Of a stretch of DNA of 64,000 nucleotides, positions 1 through 8,916 are shown one piece after another. How positions within the stretch are numbered: position 1 is the first letter of the stretch; each line of letters begins with the position of its first letter. The notes beneath the pieces are model-generated. The model saw nothing but the letters and a program-made list of their open reading frames with translations, had not been told where the DNA came from and made no database searches. Location of the stretch: assembly GCA_040398525.1 (NCBI GenBank), contig JBBATY010000007.1, positions 36,506 to 100,505 of the forward strand, read 5' to 3'. The DNA is from VFMC01 sp040398525 (GTDB lineage: Bacteria; Actinomycetota; Acidimicrobiia; Acidimicrobiales; Ilumatobacteraceae). Made by a program: the position numbers and the translations under genes.

Positions 1-1
1 G

Positions 2-52
2 GTGCGACCGGCCGTGCTCGACAGGTTGCGCGCCGCCGGGGTGATCGGCTGA
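2..52 (+). CDS. 3' end of an unidentified gene (partial)
   Basis: An open frame enters from the left edge and stops at TGA 50-52, encoding the tail VRPAVLDRLRAAGVIG. The Leu/Arg/Ala pattern looks like a genuine C-terminal helix, and the stop lies just before the convergent lipoprotein gene. Too little is present to name a family. It could also be chance open frame in very GC-rich DNA. Confidence 0.35.
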   Translation: MRPAVLDRLRAAGVIG

Positions 53-70
53 GCGGACCGACGGCCCGGG

Positions 71-637
71 TCAGATCGTCGGGCACGCCTCCTCGATGTA
101 GACGCCGAGGCGTTCGCCGGCGGCGGTGAACTCCTCGTCGTCGATCACCTGGAACTTCTCCATCGCTGCCGGGTCGGTGAACGCCTTCATGATGTCGTAG
201 TCGTACTCGGCGAGCAGGTCGTCGATCGCGCGGTACCCGCTGGCCAGCACCTCGAGATCGGCTGAGTACTCCGACGGGATCTCGTCCTTCAGGCGCTCCA
301 TCGCGTCGGCGAAGTCGCCGAACATCTGCACCGGCTCACCGGGGGTGGTGAGGTCGCCCATCCCGGTGAAGGCAGCCTCGAGTGCCTTGGCCACCTCGAC
401 ACAGGCCTGCGGGACACCGGGGATGGCGTCGGGGATGCTCCCGCCCGAGCTCTCACCATCGGTCGTCGGCGCCGCCGTCACCTCCGGTGCGGTGTCCGGG
501 GCGGTGATCAGGCTGGTGCCGTCGTCACCGCTCCCGTCGCTGCTCTCGTCGCCACCTCCGCAGGCGGCGAGCAGCACGGTGGCGGTGAGCAGACCTGCTG
601 CGAGGCGGCGACGGCGAGGCGTTCGAGCGGTGAACAT
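71..637 (-). CDS. Putative lipoprotein of unknown function
   Basis: The product has 188 residues. An Arg-rich n-region (RRRRLAAG) precedes a short hydrophobic stretch and a lipobox LLAAC with Cys near residue 26, so it should be exported and lipid-anchored. A Gly/Ser/Asp/Thr-rich linker (about residues 27-70) leads to a mostly helical acidic domain with two conserved-looking Cys (CVEVAK and the C-terminal CPTI). I recognise no family. The ATG at 637 sits 6 nt after TACTGT, which fits a leaderless transcript. It is divergent from the acyltransferase at 721. Confidence 0.7.
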   Translation of the reverse strand: MFTARTPRRRRLAAGLLTATVLLAACGGGDESSDGSGDDGTSLITAPDTAPEVTAAPTTDGESSGGSIPDAIPGVPQACVEVAKALEAAFTGMGDLTTPGEPVQMFGDFADAMERLKDEIPSEYSADLEVLASGYRAIDDLLAEYDYDIMKAFTDPAAMEKFQVIDDEEFTAAGERLGVYIEEACPTI

Positions 638-643
638 GTCGCC

Positions 644-649
644 ACAGTA
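644..649 (-). promoter_or_regulatory. -10 hexamer of a leaderless promoter (lipoprotein)
   Basis: TACTGT on the minus strand ends 6 nt before the ATG at 637. TANNNT at this distance from a start codon recurs throughout the window and implies that transcription starts at or next to the A of ATG. Confidence 0.5.
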
Positions 650-706
650 CGACGCTGCCCGCAGCTCCGGCGGTCGCGCAGGCAGTCCGCGCCCCGGTCG
701 GCACCC

Positions 707-712
707 TACGCT
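707..712 (+). promoter_or_regulatory. -10 hexamer, acyltransferase gene
   Basis: TACGCT lies 8 nt before the ATG at 721, and no Shine-Dalgarno sequence is visible between them. It is read as a leaderless promoter of the same class as its neighbours. Confidence 0.4.
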
Positions 713-720
713 GACGGTCG

Positions 721-2895
721 ATGACCGAGGAGCGGACGGGAGACGACCAGCGTCGGCGCGCCGTCAGGGCGTCGCTCGCCGGTTCGGTGGCCGACGACTT
801 CCGGCCCGACGTCGAGGGCCTGCGCGCCGTGGCCGTGATCGTCGTCGTGCTGTTCCACGCGAAGTTCGCCGCGTTCGAGGGCGGCTTCATCGGTGTCGAC
901 GTGTTCTTCGTGCTGTCGGGGTTCTTGATCACCCGGCTGCTCGTGAAGGAGCTGGCCTCGACGGGCACCATCTCGCTGCGGACGTTCTGGGCGCGCCGAG
1001 CGCGCCGGCTGCTGCCTGCGTCGGCGTTGGTGGTGGTGGCGACCCTGCTGGTCGGGCGCGTGGTGCTGGCCCCACTCGACCAGCGTTCGCTCGCTGTCGA
1101 TGCGCTGGCGGCCGGGGCCTTCGTGGCCAACTTCCGCTTCGCCGCAGTGCTGGGCGACTACTTCGGTGCGCAGCTCGGTGAGCTCACGCCGTCACCGTTG
1201 CTCCACTTCTGGTCGCTGGCGGTCGAGGAGCAGTTCTATCTCGTCTGGCCGGGGCTGATGCTGCTGGTGGCCCGCCGCCCGCGCCAGTACCGCCGGCTGC
1301 TCATCCTGGTGCTCGTCGGCCTCGGGCTGGCGTCGTTGCTCACCTCGGTGTGGCTCACCTCGGCCCGGCCGACCTGGGCGTTCTACCTGCTCCCGGCCCG
1401 CATGGTCGAGCTGATCGTCGGTGCGCTCGTCGCCCTGGCCTGGCCGACGATCCGCGCCCTGCCGTCGGGCGGCCGGGCGGCCGCCGGCTGGGTGGGCCTC
1501 GGGCTGATCGCCGTATCGGTGCTGGTGTACGACGAGTCGATGGCCTTCCCCGGGGTGGTGGCGATGGTGCCGGTCCTCGCCACCGCAGCAGTCATCGCCG
1601 CGGGTGGTAGTGGCGCACCGGCGTGGGCTCCGGGTCGTGTGCTCGGCCCACGGCCGATGCAGTGGATCGGCAGGCACTCGTACGCGACCTACCTGTGGCA
1701 CTGGCCTGCGCTCGTGCTGGCCGAGGCCGAGCTCGGGCCGCTGTCGGTGGCCGAGCGGTTCGTCGTGATCGGCATGTCGGTGGCGCTCGCGTACCTGTCG
1801 CACCGCCTCGTCGAGGACCCCGTGCGGCACGCGCCCGCGTTCGCCGCATCGCCCGGGCGCGGCCTCGCGCTCGGTGGTGCGCTGTCGGCCACCGTGCTGG
1901 TGGCCGGCGGGTTGTCGTGGGCCACGCTGCCGTCGCTCACCGGTGGAGGCGAGGCCGTGGCCCCCACGCTCGTGGCCGCGTCGACGGCGCCGAGCAACAC
2001 CGTCGACACGGGTGCGGGCGGGGGCGGGGTGGTGCCGAGCTCGAGCGTCTCGGTCGACACCGGCCTGGGCACCGGCGGCTACGAGGCGCTGCTGGCCGCC
2101 AACCAACAGGTGCTCGCCGCCGGCCTGGCCACCGACGAGGTGCCCTCCAACCTGCGGCCTTCGCTGGCCACCGCCTTCGACGACAAGTCGCAGCTCTACC
2201 CCGACGGATGCGTGAACATCGGTGTCGACGCCGAGCTGCACGACTGCCGCTACGGGGTCGTGGGCGGGGGGTCGCGCATCGTCTTGTACGGCGACTCTCA
2301 CGCGGCCCACTGGTTCCCGGCGCTCGAGGCCATCGCCGCCGAGCGCGGCGCCGAGCTGGTGGTGATGACCAAGGGTGGGTGCCCCACGGCCGCGGTGCGC
2401 ATCCCCACCAACACCTTGGCCCGCACCTGCCCGCAGTGGCGCGACCGAGCGATGGCCCGCCTCGCCGAGCTGCAGCCCGACATGGTGGTGGTCACCGCCT
2501 GGGCGGGGTACCCGAACAGCGACGACGAGTGGCGCACCGGGCTGCAGGAGACCCTGGGGCGCATCGCCCCGCACGCGCGCGACCTGGTGGTGCTGGGCGA
2601 CAACCCGAACACCTCGGCGGTGCCGGCGACCTGCCTGTCGGAGCACCTCACCGACGCGACGCGCTGCATCAACCGTCGCGAGCGGGCGGTCAGCCCGGGG
2701 CGCATCACCGTCGAAGGTGAGGTGGCCGCTGCCAACGGCGGCCGGTTCATCGACACCAGCGACTGGCTCTGCACCCCGGAGGCCTGCCCCGTCATCCTCG
2801 GCGACATCCTGCTCTACCGCGACGTCACCCACCTCACCACCACGGGCGCAGCCTGGCTGCGGCCACTGCTCGAGGCGTCCCTGTTCCCCGGCTGA
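721..2895 (+). CDS. Acyltransferase 3 (OafA/YrhL-like) with C-terminal SGNH domain
   Basis: This is a 724-residue membrane O-acyltransferase. The N-terminal half (about residues 27-390) is the multi-span acyltransferase-3 domain: it opens with FRPDVEGLRAVAV, has the conserved His in VVVLFHAKFA (H46) and the GGFIGVDVFFVLSGFLI signature. A Gly/Ser/Val-rich linker follows, then a periplasmic SGNH hydrolase-like domain from about residue 515 with block I GDSHAAHW and the terminal catalytic-dyad-like DVTHL near residue 701. Proteins of this architecture O-acetylate cell-envelope or secreted polysaccharides. The substrate cannot be read from sequence. The neighbouring genes do not form an obvious polysaccharide cluster. 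Confidence 0.92.
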   Translation: MTEERTGDDQRRRAVRASLAGSVADDFRPDVEGLRAVAVIVVVLFHAKFAAFEGGFIGVDVFFVLSGFLITRLLVKELASTGTISLRTFWARRARRLLPASALVVVATLLVGRVVLAPLDQRSLAVDALAAGAFVANFRFAAVLGDYFGAQLGELTPSPLLHFWSLAVEEQFYLVWPGLMLLVARRPRQYRRLLILVLVGLGLASLLTSVWLTSARPTWAFYLLPARMVELIVGALVALAWPTIRALPSGGRAAAGWVGLGLIAVSVLVYDESMAFPGVVAMVPVLATAAVIAAGGSGAPAWAPGRVLGPRPMQWIGRHSYATYLWHWPALVLAEAELGPLSVAERFVVIGMSVALAYLSHRLVEDPVRHAPAFAASPGRGLALGGALSATVLVAGGLSWATLPSLTGGGEAVAPTLVAASTAPSNTVDTGAGGGGVVPSSSVSVDTGLGTGGYEALLAANQQVLAAGLATDEVPSNLRPSLATAFDDKSQLYPDGCVNIGVDAELHDCRYGVVGGGSRIVLYGDSHAAHWFPALEAIAAERGAELVVMTKGGCPTAAVRIPTNTLARTCPQWRDRAMARLAELQPDMVVVTAWAGYPNSDDEWRTGLQETLGRIAPHARDLVVLGDNPNTSAVPATCLSEHLTDATRCINRRERAVSPGRITVEGEVAAANGGRFIDTSDWLCTPEACPVILGDILLYRDVTHLTTTGAAWLRPLLEASLFPG

Positions 2896-2918
2896 GCCGG
2901 CGTGCCAGACTCAGCGTC

Positions 2919-3836
2919 ATGACCGACGGCTTCGACACCCCGATCGTCCGCGACGGCGACACCTTCACCGGACCATGGCGCGCGCCGCACCAGATGCTGG
3001 CCGATCAGGAGTACGACGGCCACACGAGCGTGCACGACGAGGAGACCGCAGGCAAGCTCGGCCTGGTCGGAGCACCGATCGAGGGGCCGACGCACTTCAG
3101 CCAGTTCGATCCGCTGGCCGTCGAGATGTGGGGCCCGCAGTGGTTCGAGCGTGGATGCCTGAGCGCCCACTTCGAGACGATGGTGATCGAGGGCGAGCAG
3201 GTGCAGGCCAGCGTCACTCGCACGGGTGCGGCCACGGCGCGCGGCACTGCGATGAAAGCGACCGGCGAACCGGTCCTCTCGGCATCGCTCACCCTCGGCG
3301 ACGAGCCCACCGAGCTCGACGAGCGGCTGGCGCGCATGCAGGCCAAGGACCCTGGCGAGCTGTTCATCGTCGACCAGTTGGTGGTGGGCGCGACATCGGG
3401 CCCGTTCACCACCTCGATGGGCTTCGACGAGTGGAACGGCAACCTCTACCCGTTCTCGCTCGCCGACAAGCTGCGGGTGATCACCGAGACCTCGCCGTGG
3501 TACGACCCGGCGCAGTCGTCGCCGTGGGGGCACGCCGTCGTGCCGACCGAGATGCTGAGCGTGCTCGCCCACAAGGTGGGCAACCACTTCCCGGTGCGGC
3601 GGCCGACCGTCGGGCTGTTCATCGACCTCGAGGTGAAGCGCCATGCCCCGGTGCTGGTGGGCGAGCAGTACTCGCTCGTGCACGAGCTCGTCGCCGTCGG
3701 CCAGAGCCGCCGGACCGAGAGCTACTGGACCCGCACCCGCCTCACCGATCCGGCGGGGCAGCTCGTGGCCACGGTGCTCCTGCACCAGGGCGTGTTCAAG
3801 GCGTCGTACGCCGGCTACCCGCAGGACCGCCTCTGA
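2919..3836 (+). CDS. Conserved protein, probable double hot-dog (MaoC-like) fold
   Basis: The product has 305 residues with no signal peptide or membrane segment. The segment DEETAGKLGLVGAPIEGPTH resembles the start of FAS1/MaoC-like hot-dog proteins, in which a maturing substrate-entry loop precedes a P-T-H/Q motif. The C-terminal part (residues about 190-300) repeats a hot-dog-like pattern ending in VATVLLHQGVFK. A hydratase or thioesterase role on an acyl-CoA is plausible but not demonstrated, and no clear catalytic D-x4-H motif is seen. The start is supported by CAGACT 7 nt upstream of the ATG. It follows the acyltransferase by 23 bp on the same strand. Confidence 0.6.
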   Translation: MTDGFDTPIVRDGDTFTGPWRAPHQMLADQEYDGHTSVHDEETAGKLGLVGAPIEGPTHFSQFDPLAVEMWGPQWFERGCLSAHFETMVIEGEQVQASVTRTGAATARGTAMKATGEPVLSASLTLGDEPTELDERLARMQAKDPGELFIVDQLVVGATSGPFTTSMGFDEWNGNLYPFSLADKLRVITETSPWYDPAQSSPWGHAVVPTEMLSVLAHKVGNHFPVRRPTVGLFIDLEVKRHAPVLVGEQYSLVHELVAVGQSRRTESYWTRTRLTDPAGQLVATVLLHQGVFKASYAGYPQDRL

Positions 3837-3875
3837 GCGCGTCGACGCCGGGCGTCGCTGCGCGGCCGACCGCAG

Positions 3876-4676
3876 TCAGCTGACGACGACTCCGCCGTCG
3901 CACGTGATGACCTCGCCCACCGTGTAGGCGCCCGCACGCGAGGCCAGGAAGATGGCCAAGCCGGCGATGTCCTCGGGGGTGCCCACCCGGCCGCGCGGGT
4001 TGTGGCGGCCGATCGCTTCCCAGTCGGTGCCGTCGACGTCGCCGCGGGTGCCCACTCCGGTGCTCAGCATCCAGGTGGGGAACGGGCCGGGCGCAATCGC
4101 GTTGGCGATGATGTTGCGGCGCACGAGCCGCGCCGCCAGCAACTTGGTGAGCGAGTGCACGGCTGCCTTCGACGGCCCGTACGAGTAGGTCTCGAACGCC
4201 GGCAGGCGGATGCCGTCGATCGAGCCGATGTTGATGATGCGCGCCGGGTCGTCGGGCGTGCCGGCGGCCTCGAGCATCGGGAGCAGACGCTGCACCAGGA
4301 AGAACACACCCTTGACGTTGGTGTCCATCACCTTGTCCCAGCCGACCTCGGGGAAGGTCTCGATCGGCGCGCCCCACGACACCCCGGCGTTGTTCACCAG
4401 CACGTCGAGGCGCTCCTCGCGCTCGCGGAGTGCCGCGGCCAGCGCGTCGATGCCCTCGAGGGAGGTCACGTCGGCAGGGATCGAGATGCACTCCCCGCCG
4501 AACTGCTCGACGAGCCGCGCTGCGGTGGCGTCGCAGGCGTCGGCCTTGCGTGAGCTGATGTACACCTTGGCGCCGTTGGCGAGGAAGCCGGCAGCGATCA
4601 TCTCGCCGATGCCGCGCGACCCGCCGGTGACGAGCACCACCTTGCCGCGCACGGAGAACAGGTCGTCGATCTTCAT
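3876..4676 (-). CDS. Short-chain dehydrogenase/reductase (FabG-like)
   Basis: This is a 266-residue classical SDR. It has the cofactor motif TGGSRGIG (residues 18-25), NNAG near residue 91, and the catalytic Ser-Tyr-Lys set in GSIDGIRL and YSYGPSKAA, with the usual C-terminal ITCDGG. It is NAD(P)H-dependent with unknown substrate. An in-frame extension to 4751 exists, but the ATG at 4676 lies 8 nt after TACCCT and aligns with the normal family N-terminus. It is divergent from the MFS exporter at 4721. Confidence 0.9.
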   Translation of the reverse strand: MKIDDLFSVRGKVVLVTGGSRGIGEMIAAGFLANGAKVYISSRKADACDATAARLVEQFGGECISIPADVTSLEGIDALAAALREREERLDVLVNNAGVSWGAPIETFPEVGWDKVMDTNVKGVFFLVQRLLPMLEAAGTPDDPARIINIGSIDGIRLPAFETYSYGPSKAAVHSLTKLLAARLVRRNIIANAIAPGPFPTWMLSTGVGTRGDVDGTDWEAIGRHNPRGRVGTPEDIAGLAIFLASRAGAYTVGEVITCDGGVVVS

Positions 4677-4684
4677 GCCGGGCG

Positions 4685-4690
4685 AGGGTA
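4685..4690 (-). promoter_or_regulatory. -10 hexamer, SDR gene
   Basis: TACCCT on the minus strand is 8 nt upstream of the ATG at 4676. It lies inside the short intergenic region shared with the divergent MFS gene. Confidence 0.45.
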
Positions 4691-4720
4691 GTTCCCCGGG
4701 TCGTTCGCACCCAAGGGGTC

Positions 4721-6304
4721 GTGCATAGAGTCGGCCCCACGTCTCGCGCATCCACCGTCCCGGGGTTCACCCAACGCCGCCTGTGGCTGGTGCTCGGCTC
4801 GCTCATGCTCGCCGTGCTGATGGCGAGCATGGAGGGCTCGATCATCTCCACGGCGCTGCCCACCATCGCCGGCCAGTTCAACGCCTTCGAGAGCTTCGCC
4901 TGGGTGGGCACGGCGTACATCGTCACGTCGACCATCGCCACGCCGTTGCTCGGCAAGCTGTCCGACCTCTACGGCCGGCGACGAATTTTCCAGATCACGA
5001 TGGGCATCTTCGTCGTCGGCTCGCTGCTGTGTGGTGCGTCGCAGTCGATGGGCCAACTGATCGCGGCTCGTGCGGTGCAGGGCGTCGGTGGTGGAGGCAT
5101 CCAGGCGTTGGCCTTCGCGATCCTGGGCGACATCCTCCCGCCGCGCGAGCGCGGCCGCTACATCGGGTATTTCACGCTCGCCTTCGTCGGCGCAGCGCTG
5201 CTCGGTCCGCTCATCGGTGGGTTCATCATCGACCACTACACCTGGCCGTGGATCTTCTACGTCAACGTGCCGTTCTGCCTGGTCGTCGCGGCGATCGCGC
5301 ACGTGGCCCTGCGCTTGCCGTTCACCCGACGCAGCGCTCGTCTCGACTACGCCGGTGCGGTGCTGCTCACCCTCGGGATCGGCTGCTTGATGATCGGCCT
5401 CGAGGAGGGTCGCAAGGGCTGGACCGACACGCTGCCCCTGGTGCTGTTCGCCCTCGCCGCCGTGCTGCTCGTGGCGTTCGTGCTCGTCGAGCGCACGGCG
5501 GCCGAGCCGATGATCCCGCTGCACCTGTTCTCGAACCCGGTGGCGCTGGTGTGCATCCTGCTCGGGTTGTTCGCCGGTGTGGTCACCTACGGCGCAGGGC
5601 AGTTCCTGCCGCTCTACTTCCAGGACTCGCTGTTCGTGTCGCCCACCGAGTCGGGCCTGCGCATGCTGCCGCAGATGGTGGGAGTCACCATGGCGACGTT
5701 CATCGTCGGCAGGATGATCGCGAAGACGGGCAGGTACAAGATCTTCCCGATCGTCGGATCGCTGTGCGCGATGCTCGGCCTGCTCGGTGTGGCCCAGATC
5801 ACGGGCGACACCGCGTACCTCTGGCTGGTGCTGCCCATGGTGTTGATGGGCTTCGGGTCGGCGTCGCTGTTCACCACCACCTCGATCGCCGGGCAGAACG
5901 CAGTCGCCTTCCACGACCTGGGCGTCGTCACCGCGACGATGGTGTTCTTCCGCAACCTCGGTGGCTCGTTCGGCCTTGCAGCATTCGGCACGATCCTCAA
6001 TGCCACCATCCGTGCCGAGATCCCGGCGCGCACCGACGTGAGCGCCGACGACGCAGCCAGCCTGATCCGCTCACCGGCCGAGATCGCCGCGCTGCCCGAC
6101 GTCACCCGCCAGGCCGTCGTCGACAGCGTGGCCCTCGGGGTGAGCCGGATCTACTGGGTGTGCGCGGCGTCGATGGCGGTGGCGTTCCTGCTGGCGCTGC
6201 TGCTCCCCGAACGGCCGTTGCGGGCCCGTGCAGGGCTGAGCGACGCCATGGAGGACAGCGCCCCAGTGCCGGCTGCCAACGCGGCCGATACCTCGCCTGC
6301 CTGA
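4721..6304 (+). CDS. MFS drug exporter, DHA2 family (14 TM)
   Basis: This 527-residue polytopic proton antiporter has 14 predicted membrane segments. Motif A is GKLSDLYGRRRIF after the second TM, and the TM1 signature MASMEGSIISTALPTIAG is that of the EmrB/QacA (DHA2) group, which exports hydrophobic or cationic toxic compounds. GTG 4721 is the first canonical start and gives a family-like cytosolic N-terminus. However, a good -10 box (TAGAGT, 4726-4731) lies inside this extension and points to a leaderless start at the in-frame ACG 4739, so the exact start is unsettled. No adjacent regulator is present. Confidence 0.9.
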   Translation: MHRVGPTSRASTVPGFTQRRLWLVLGSLMLAVLMASMEGSIISTALPTIAGQFNAFESFAWVGTAYIVTSTIATPLLGKLSDLYGRRRIFQITMGIFVVGSLLCGASQSMGQLIAARAVQGVGGGGIQALAFAILGDILPPRERGRYIGYFTLAFVGAALLGPLIGGFIIDHYTWPWIFYVNVPFCLVVAAIAHVALRLPFTRRSARLDYAGAVLLTLGIGCLMIGLEEGRKGWTDTLPLVLFALAAVLLVAFVLVERTAAEPMIPLHLFSNPVALVCILLGLFAGVVTYGAGQFLPLYFQDSLFVSPTESGLRMLPQMVGVTMATFIVGRMIAKTGRYKIFPIVGSLCAMLGLLGVAQITGDTAYLWLVLPMVLMGFGSASLFTTTSIAGQNAVAFHDLGVVTATMVFFRNLGGSFGLAAFGTILNATIRAEIPARTDVSADDAASLIRSPAEIAALPDVTRQAVVDSVALGVSRIYWVCAASMAVAFLLALLLPERPLRARAGLSDAMEDSAPVPAANAADTSPA

Positions 6305-6336
6305 CCCGCCGATGGCGAGCCGGGTGTCGCCGGTGC

Positions 6337-7068
6337 TCAGCGGGTCGACTCGGCGAAGCGCTCGACGTCGGCGCGATGCCCGGCGACGACGATCCGGTCG
6401 CCTGCGCCGAGCACGGTGTCGCTCTCGGCGTAGGTGAACGGCGATCCCTCTGGCTTGATGCACACCACCGTGATGCGGTGCCGGGCCCGCAGCGACGCCT
6501 CGGCGAGCGTCTTGCCGACCGCGGCTCGGGGCACGAGGGTCTCGACGATCACGAAGTCGTCGTCGAGGTCGAGGTACTCGAGCATCGCGCCTGTGACCAG
6601 GTGGGCGACGCGTCGACCCATCTCGGCCTCGGGGAACACCACACGATGCGCGCCCACCCGGTGCAGGATGCGCCCGTGGGCCGCAGTGATCGCCTTGGCC
6701 CAGATGTTGGGCACACCGAGGTCGACCAGTGCCGCGGTGGCGAGCACACTGGCTTCGATGTCGGAGCCGATGCACACCACAGCGGTGCGGACGTCGGCCA
6801 CGCCGAGTTGGCGCAGGGTGCGCTCGTTGGTGGCGTCGGCCTCGACCACGTGCGACAGCACACCGACATGATCCTGCACCCGCTCGGGGCGGCCGTCGAT
6901 CGCCAGGACGTCGTAGCCCATCTCGACCAGGGTGCGTGCCACGGACGAGCCGAAGCGGCCGAGACCGACCACCACCACCTCGCCCTGGTCGCGGGTGTGC
7001 CGGTCGACGAGCCGCGCCGCGACATCGCCGACGGTCGCAGGTGCACGGTGCTCGGGTGTCTCAGCCAA
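6337..7068 (-). CDS. TrkA/KtrA-type potassium channel regulatory (RCK) subunit
   Basis: The product has 243 residues. An N-terminal Rossmann RCK domain with GLGRFGSS (nucleotide-binding glycine motif) and a following acidic residue (LAID) binds NAD(H)/ATP. A C-terminal TrkA-C domain (about residues 155-240, ending IVVAGHRADVERFAE) follows. It gates the membrane subunit encoded immediately upstream. The chosen start is TTG 7068, whose codons overlap the 3' end of the TrkH gene by 8 bp, so translation is probably coupled. The longer in-frame extension to 7152 would lie inside trkH and has no domain support. Confidence 0.88.
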   Translation of the reverse strand: MAETPEHRAPATVGDVAARLVDRHTRDQGEVVVVGLGRFGSSVARTLVEMGYDVLAIDGRPERVQDHVGVLSHVVEADATNERTLRQLGVADVRTAVVCIGSDIEASVLATAALVDLGVPNIWAKAITAAHGRILHRVGAHRVVFPEAEMGRRVAHLVTGAMLEYLDLDDDFVIVETLVPRAAVGKTLAEASLRARHRITVVCIKPEGSPFTYAESDTVLGAGDRIVVAGHRADVERFAESTR

Positions 7069-8401
7069 TGATCGGACGCTCCTCGGGATAGCGATAGGTG
7101 CGCAGCCGCTCGCGCAGCGCGATGGCAGCGACGAAGGTGACCGGTCCGACACGGCCGGCGAGCATCACCACCACGATGAGCAGTTTGCCCGCGAACGGCA
7201 GCTCGGGGGTGATCCCGGTCGACAGCCCGACGGTGCCGAACGCCGACGCCGCCTCGAACAGGGCGCTGGTGAGTGCGACGTCGGCGATCAGCTCGAGCAG
7301 GAGCGAGGTGCCGACCACGAGGCCCACCGAGAGCAGGGCGACGGTGAGGGCCTGGCGGATGGTGGCGGTCGGGATGCGGCGTCGGAAGGCGATGACGTCG
7401 CGCTCGCCGCGGATGTCGGCCCAGATGGCGTAGCCGAGCACGGCGAAGGTGGTGACCTTGATGCCACCGCTGGTGGACGCCGAGCCGGCGCCGATGAACA
7501 TCAGCGTGCTGAGCACGAGGAGCGACCCCTCGTTCATCTCGCCGATCGCGATGGTGTTGAACCCGGCGGTGCGGGGTGTGAGCCCCTGGAACCATCCGGC
7601 GAGCAGCTTGTCGCCGACTCCGAGCTGGCCCAGCGTCGCCGGGTTCGACCACTCGACGGCGATCACGAACAGCGGCCCGACGACGAACAGGACGCCGCTC
7701 GCCAGCAGAGTGATGCGCGTGTGCAACGACCAGCGGCTCGGTCGCACCCTGCGGAGCAGCTCGACGAGCACGGGGAACCCGAACCCGCCGATGATGAACG
7801 ACGCAGCGATGGTGATCGTCACCACGGGGTCGCCCACGAAGCGGGTCAGGTTGTCGGAGTAGAGCGAGAGCCCGGCGTTGTTGAACGACGCGACGGCGTG
7901 GAACACCCCGCTGTACAGGGCCTCGCCGATGGGCTCGTCGTAGCTCGCCCACAGGCGCAGGGTCAGCACGGTGGCGACGACCGCCTCGACGGCGATGGTG
8001 ATGGTGGCCACGGCAGCGACGAGCGCGCGCAGCTCGCCGGCCTCCACCGCGCCGAGCTCGGTGCGCGTGAGCATCCGCTGACGCAGGCCGATGCGGTGCG
8101 ATGCGAGCAGGGCGAACACCGACCCGATGGTGACGATGCCGAACCCGCCGACCTGCATGAGTGCGAGCAGCACCAGCTCACCGAACAACGAGAAGGTCTC
8201 GATGTCGACCGTGGCGAGGCCGGTGACCGTTGCTGCCGAGGCCGACATGAACAGTGCGTCGCCGGAGCCCGGGTGCTCGCCGCTGTCGAAGGCGATCGGC
8301 AGCGCCAACAGCACTGCACCCACGGCGATCAGCGCGACGAAGGCGACCACGACGAACTGCGCCGGGTTGGTCGTCGCATCGAGCAGCCGCCGTCGAGGCA
8401 C
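7061..8401 (-). CDS. TrkH/KtrB-type potassium uptake protein
   Basis: This 446-residue membrane protein is made of four M1-P-M2 units. The selectivity-filter glycines are visible in ATVTGL, SFNNAGLSL, TAGFNT and AFGTVGLS. The shortness and lack of long N-terminal extension favour the KtrB rather than TrkH subfamily, giving Na+-linked or channel-like K+ uptake when paired with the RCK protein encoded just downstream. The start is GTG 8401, 7 nt after TAGCGT, read as leaderless. It is divergent from the CPVC membrane protein. Confidence 0.9.
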   Translation of the reverse strand: MPRRRLLDATTNPAQFVVVAFVALIAVGAVLLALPIAFDSGEHPGSGDALFMSASAATVTGLATVDIETFSLFGELVLLALMQVGGFGIVTIGSVFALLASHRIGLRQRMLTRTELGAVEAGELRALVAAVATITIAVEAVVATVLTLRLWASYDEPIGEALYSGVFHAVASFNNAGLSLYSDNLTRFVGDPVVTITIAASFIIGGFGFPVLVELLRRVRPSRWSLHTRITLLASGVLFVVGPLFVIAVEWSNPATLGQLGVGDKLLAGWFQGLTPRTAGFNTIAIGEMNEGSLLVLSTLMFIGAGSASTSGGIKVTTFAVLGYAIWADIRGERDVIAFRRRIPTATIRQALTVALLSVGLVVGTSLLLELIADVALTSALFEAASAFGTVGLSTGITPELPFAGKLLIVVVMLAGRVGPVTFVAAIALRERLRTYRYPEERPIIG

Positions 8402-8408
8402 GACGGCG

Positions 8409-8414
8409 ACGCTA
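8409..8414 (-). promoter_or_regulatory. -10 hexamer, potassium uptake operon
   Basis: TAGCGT on the minus strand is followed 7 nt later by the GTG start of the trkH/ktrB gene. It should drive both K+ uptake genes. Confidence 0.5.
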
Positions 8415-8427
8415 GCGGCCGACCTCG

Positions 8428-8433
8428 TAGGAT
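8428..8433 (+). promoter_or_regulatory. -10 hexamer, CPVC membrane protein
   Basis: TAGGAT is 6 nt upstream of GTG 8440. It forms a compact divergent promoter pair with the K+ uptake operon, with the two -10 boxes only 13 bp apart. Confidence 0.5.
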
Positions 8434-8439
8434 GACGTC

Positions 8440-8898
8440 GTGCTCGGGGCCGTTCGTCGTTACACCCCTCGCCAGTGGCGGGTCGCTGCTGTCGCTGCGG
8501 TCGTGGTGGCCCTGCTCGTCGGGCTGCCGACCGACGTGATCCCCAACCCGGTGTTCGGGCGCCCGGTGCCCGTGACGTGGTGGTCGTACCCGGTACTCGT
8601 GGTCACTGCCCTGCTCGGAGGTCTGCTTGCTGCGACCTATGTGCGCACCGACGACGAGCTCGACCGGCCGGCGCGCACCGGCGGCATCGGGGGTCTGCTG
8701 TCGTTCTTCGCAGTGGGCTGCCCGGTGTGCAACAAGGTGGTCGTCCTGGCGCTGGGCACGGTGGGTGCCCGTCGATGGTTCGAGCCGTTGCAGCCGCTGC
8801 TCGCAGCGGTGTCGCTGGTGCTGCTCGTCGTCGCCCTGCGTGCCCGACTGCGTTCCGTCGACGCCTGCCCGCTCGCTGGGCCGGCTGTCGCGGCCTGA
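8440..8898 (+). CDS. Conserved membrane protein with a CPVCNK motif
   Basis: The product has 152 residues with four predicted TM helices (roughly residues 16-35, 45-68, 80-100 and 115-135). The third begins with FFAVGCPVCNKVVVLALG, placing a CxxC pair near the membrane face. A third Cys lies near the C-terminus (DACPLAG). This motif suggests thiol redox or metal binding, but I do not know a characterised homologue. Length and topology do not match DsbB or VKOR. GTG 8440 is fixed by the -10 hexamer 6 nt upstream. Confidence 0.7.
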   Translation: MLGAVRRYTPRQWRVAAVAAVVVALLVGLPTDVIPNPVFGRPVPVTWWSYPVLVVTALLGGLLAATYVRTDDELDRPARTGGIGGLLSFFAVGCPVCNKVVVLALGTVGARRWFEPLQPLLAAVSLVLLVVALRARLRSVDACPLAGPAVAA

Positions 8899-8916
8899 GC
8901 CGCCGACCGGATCCGG

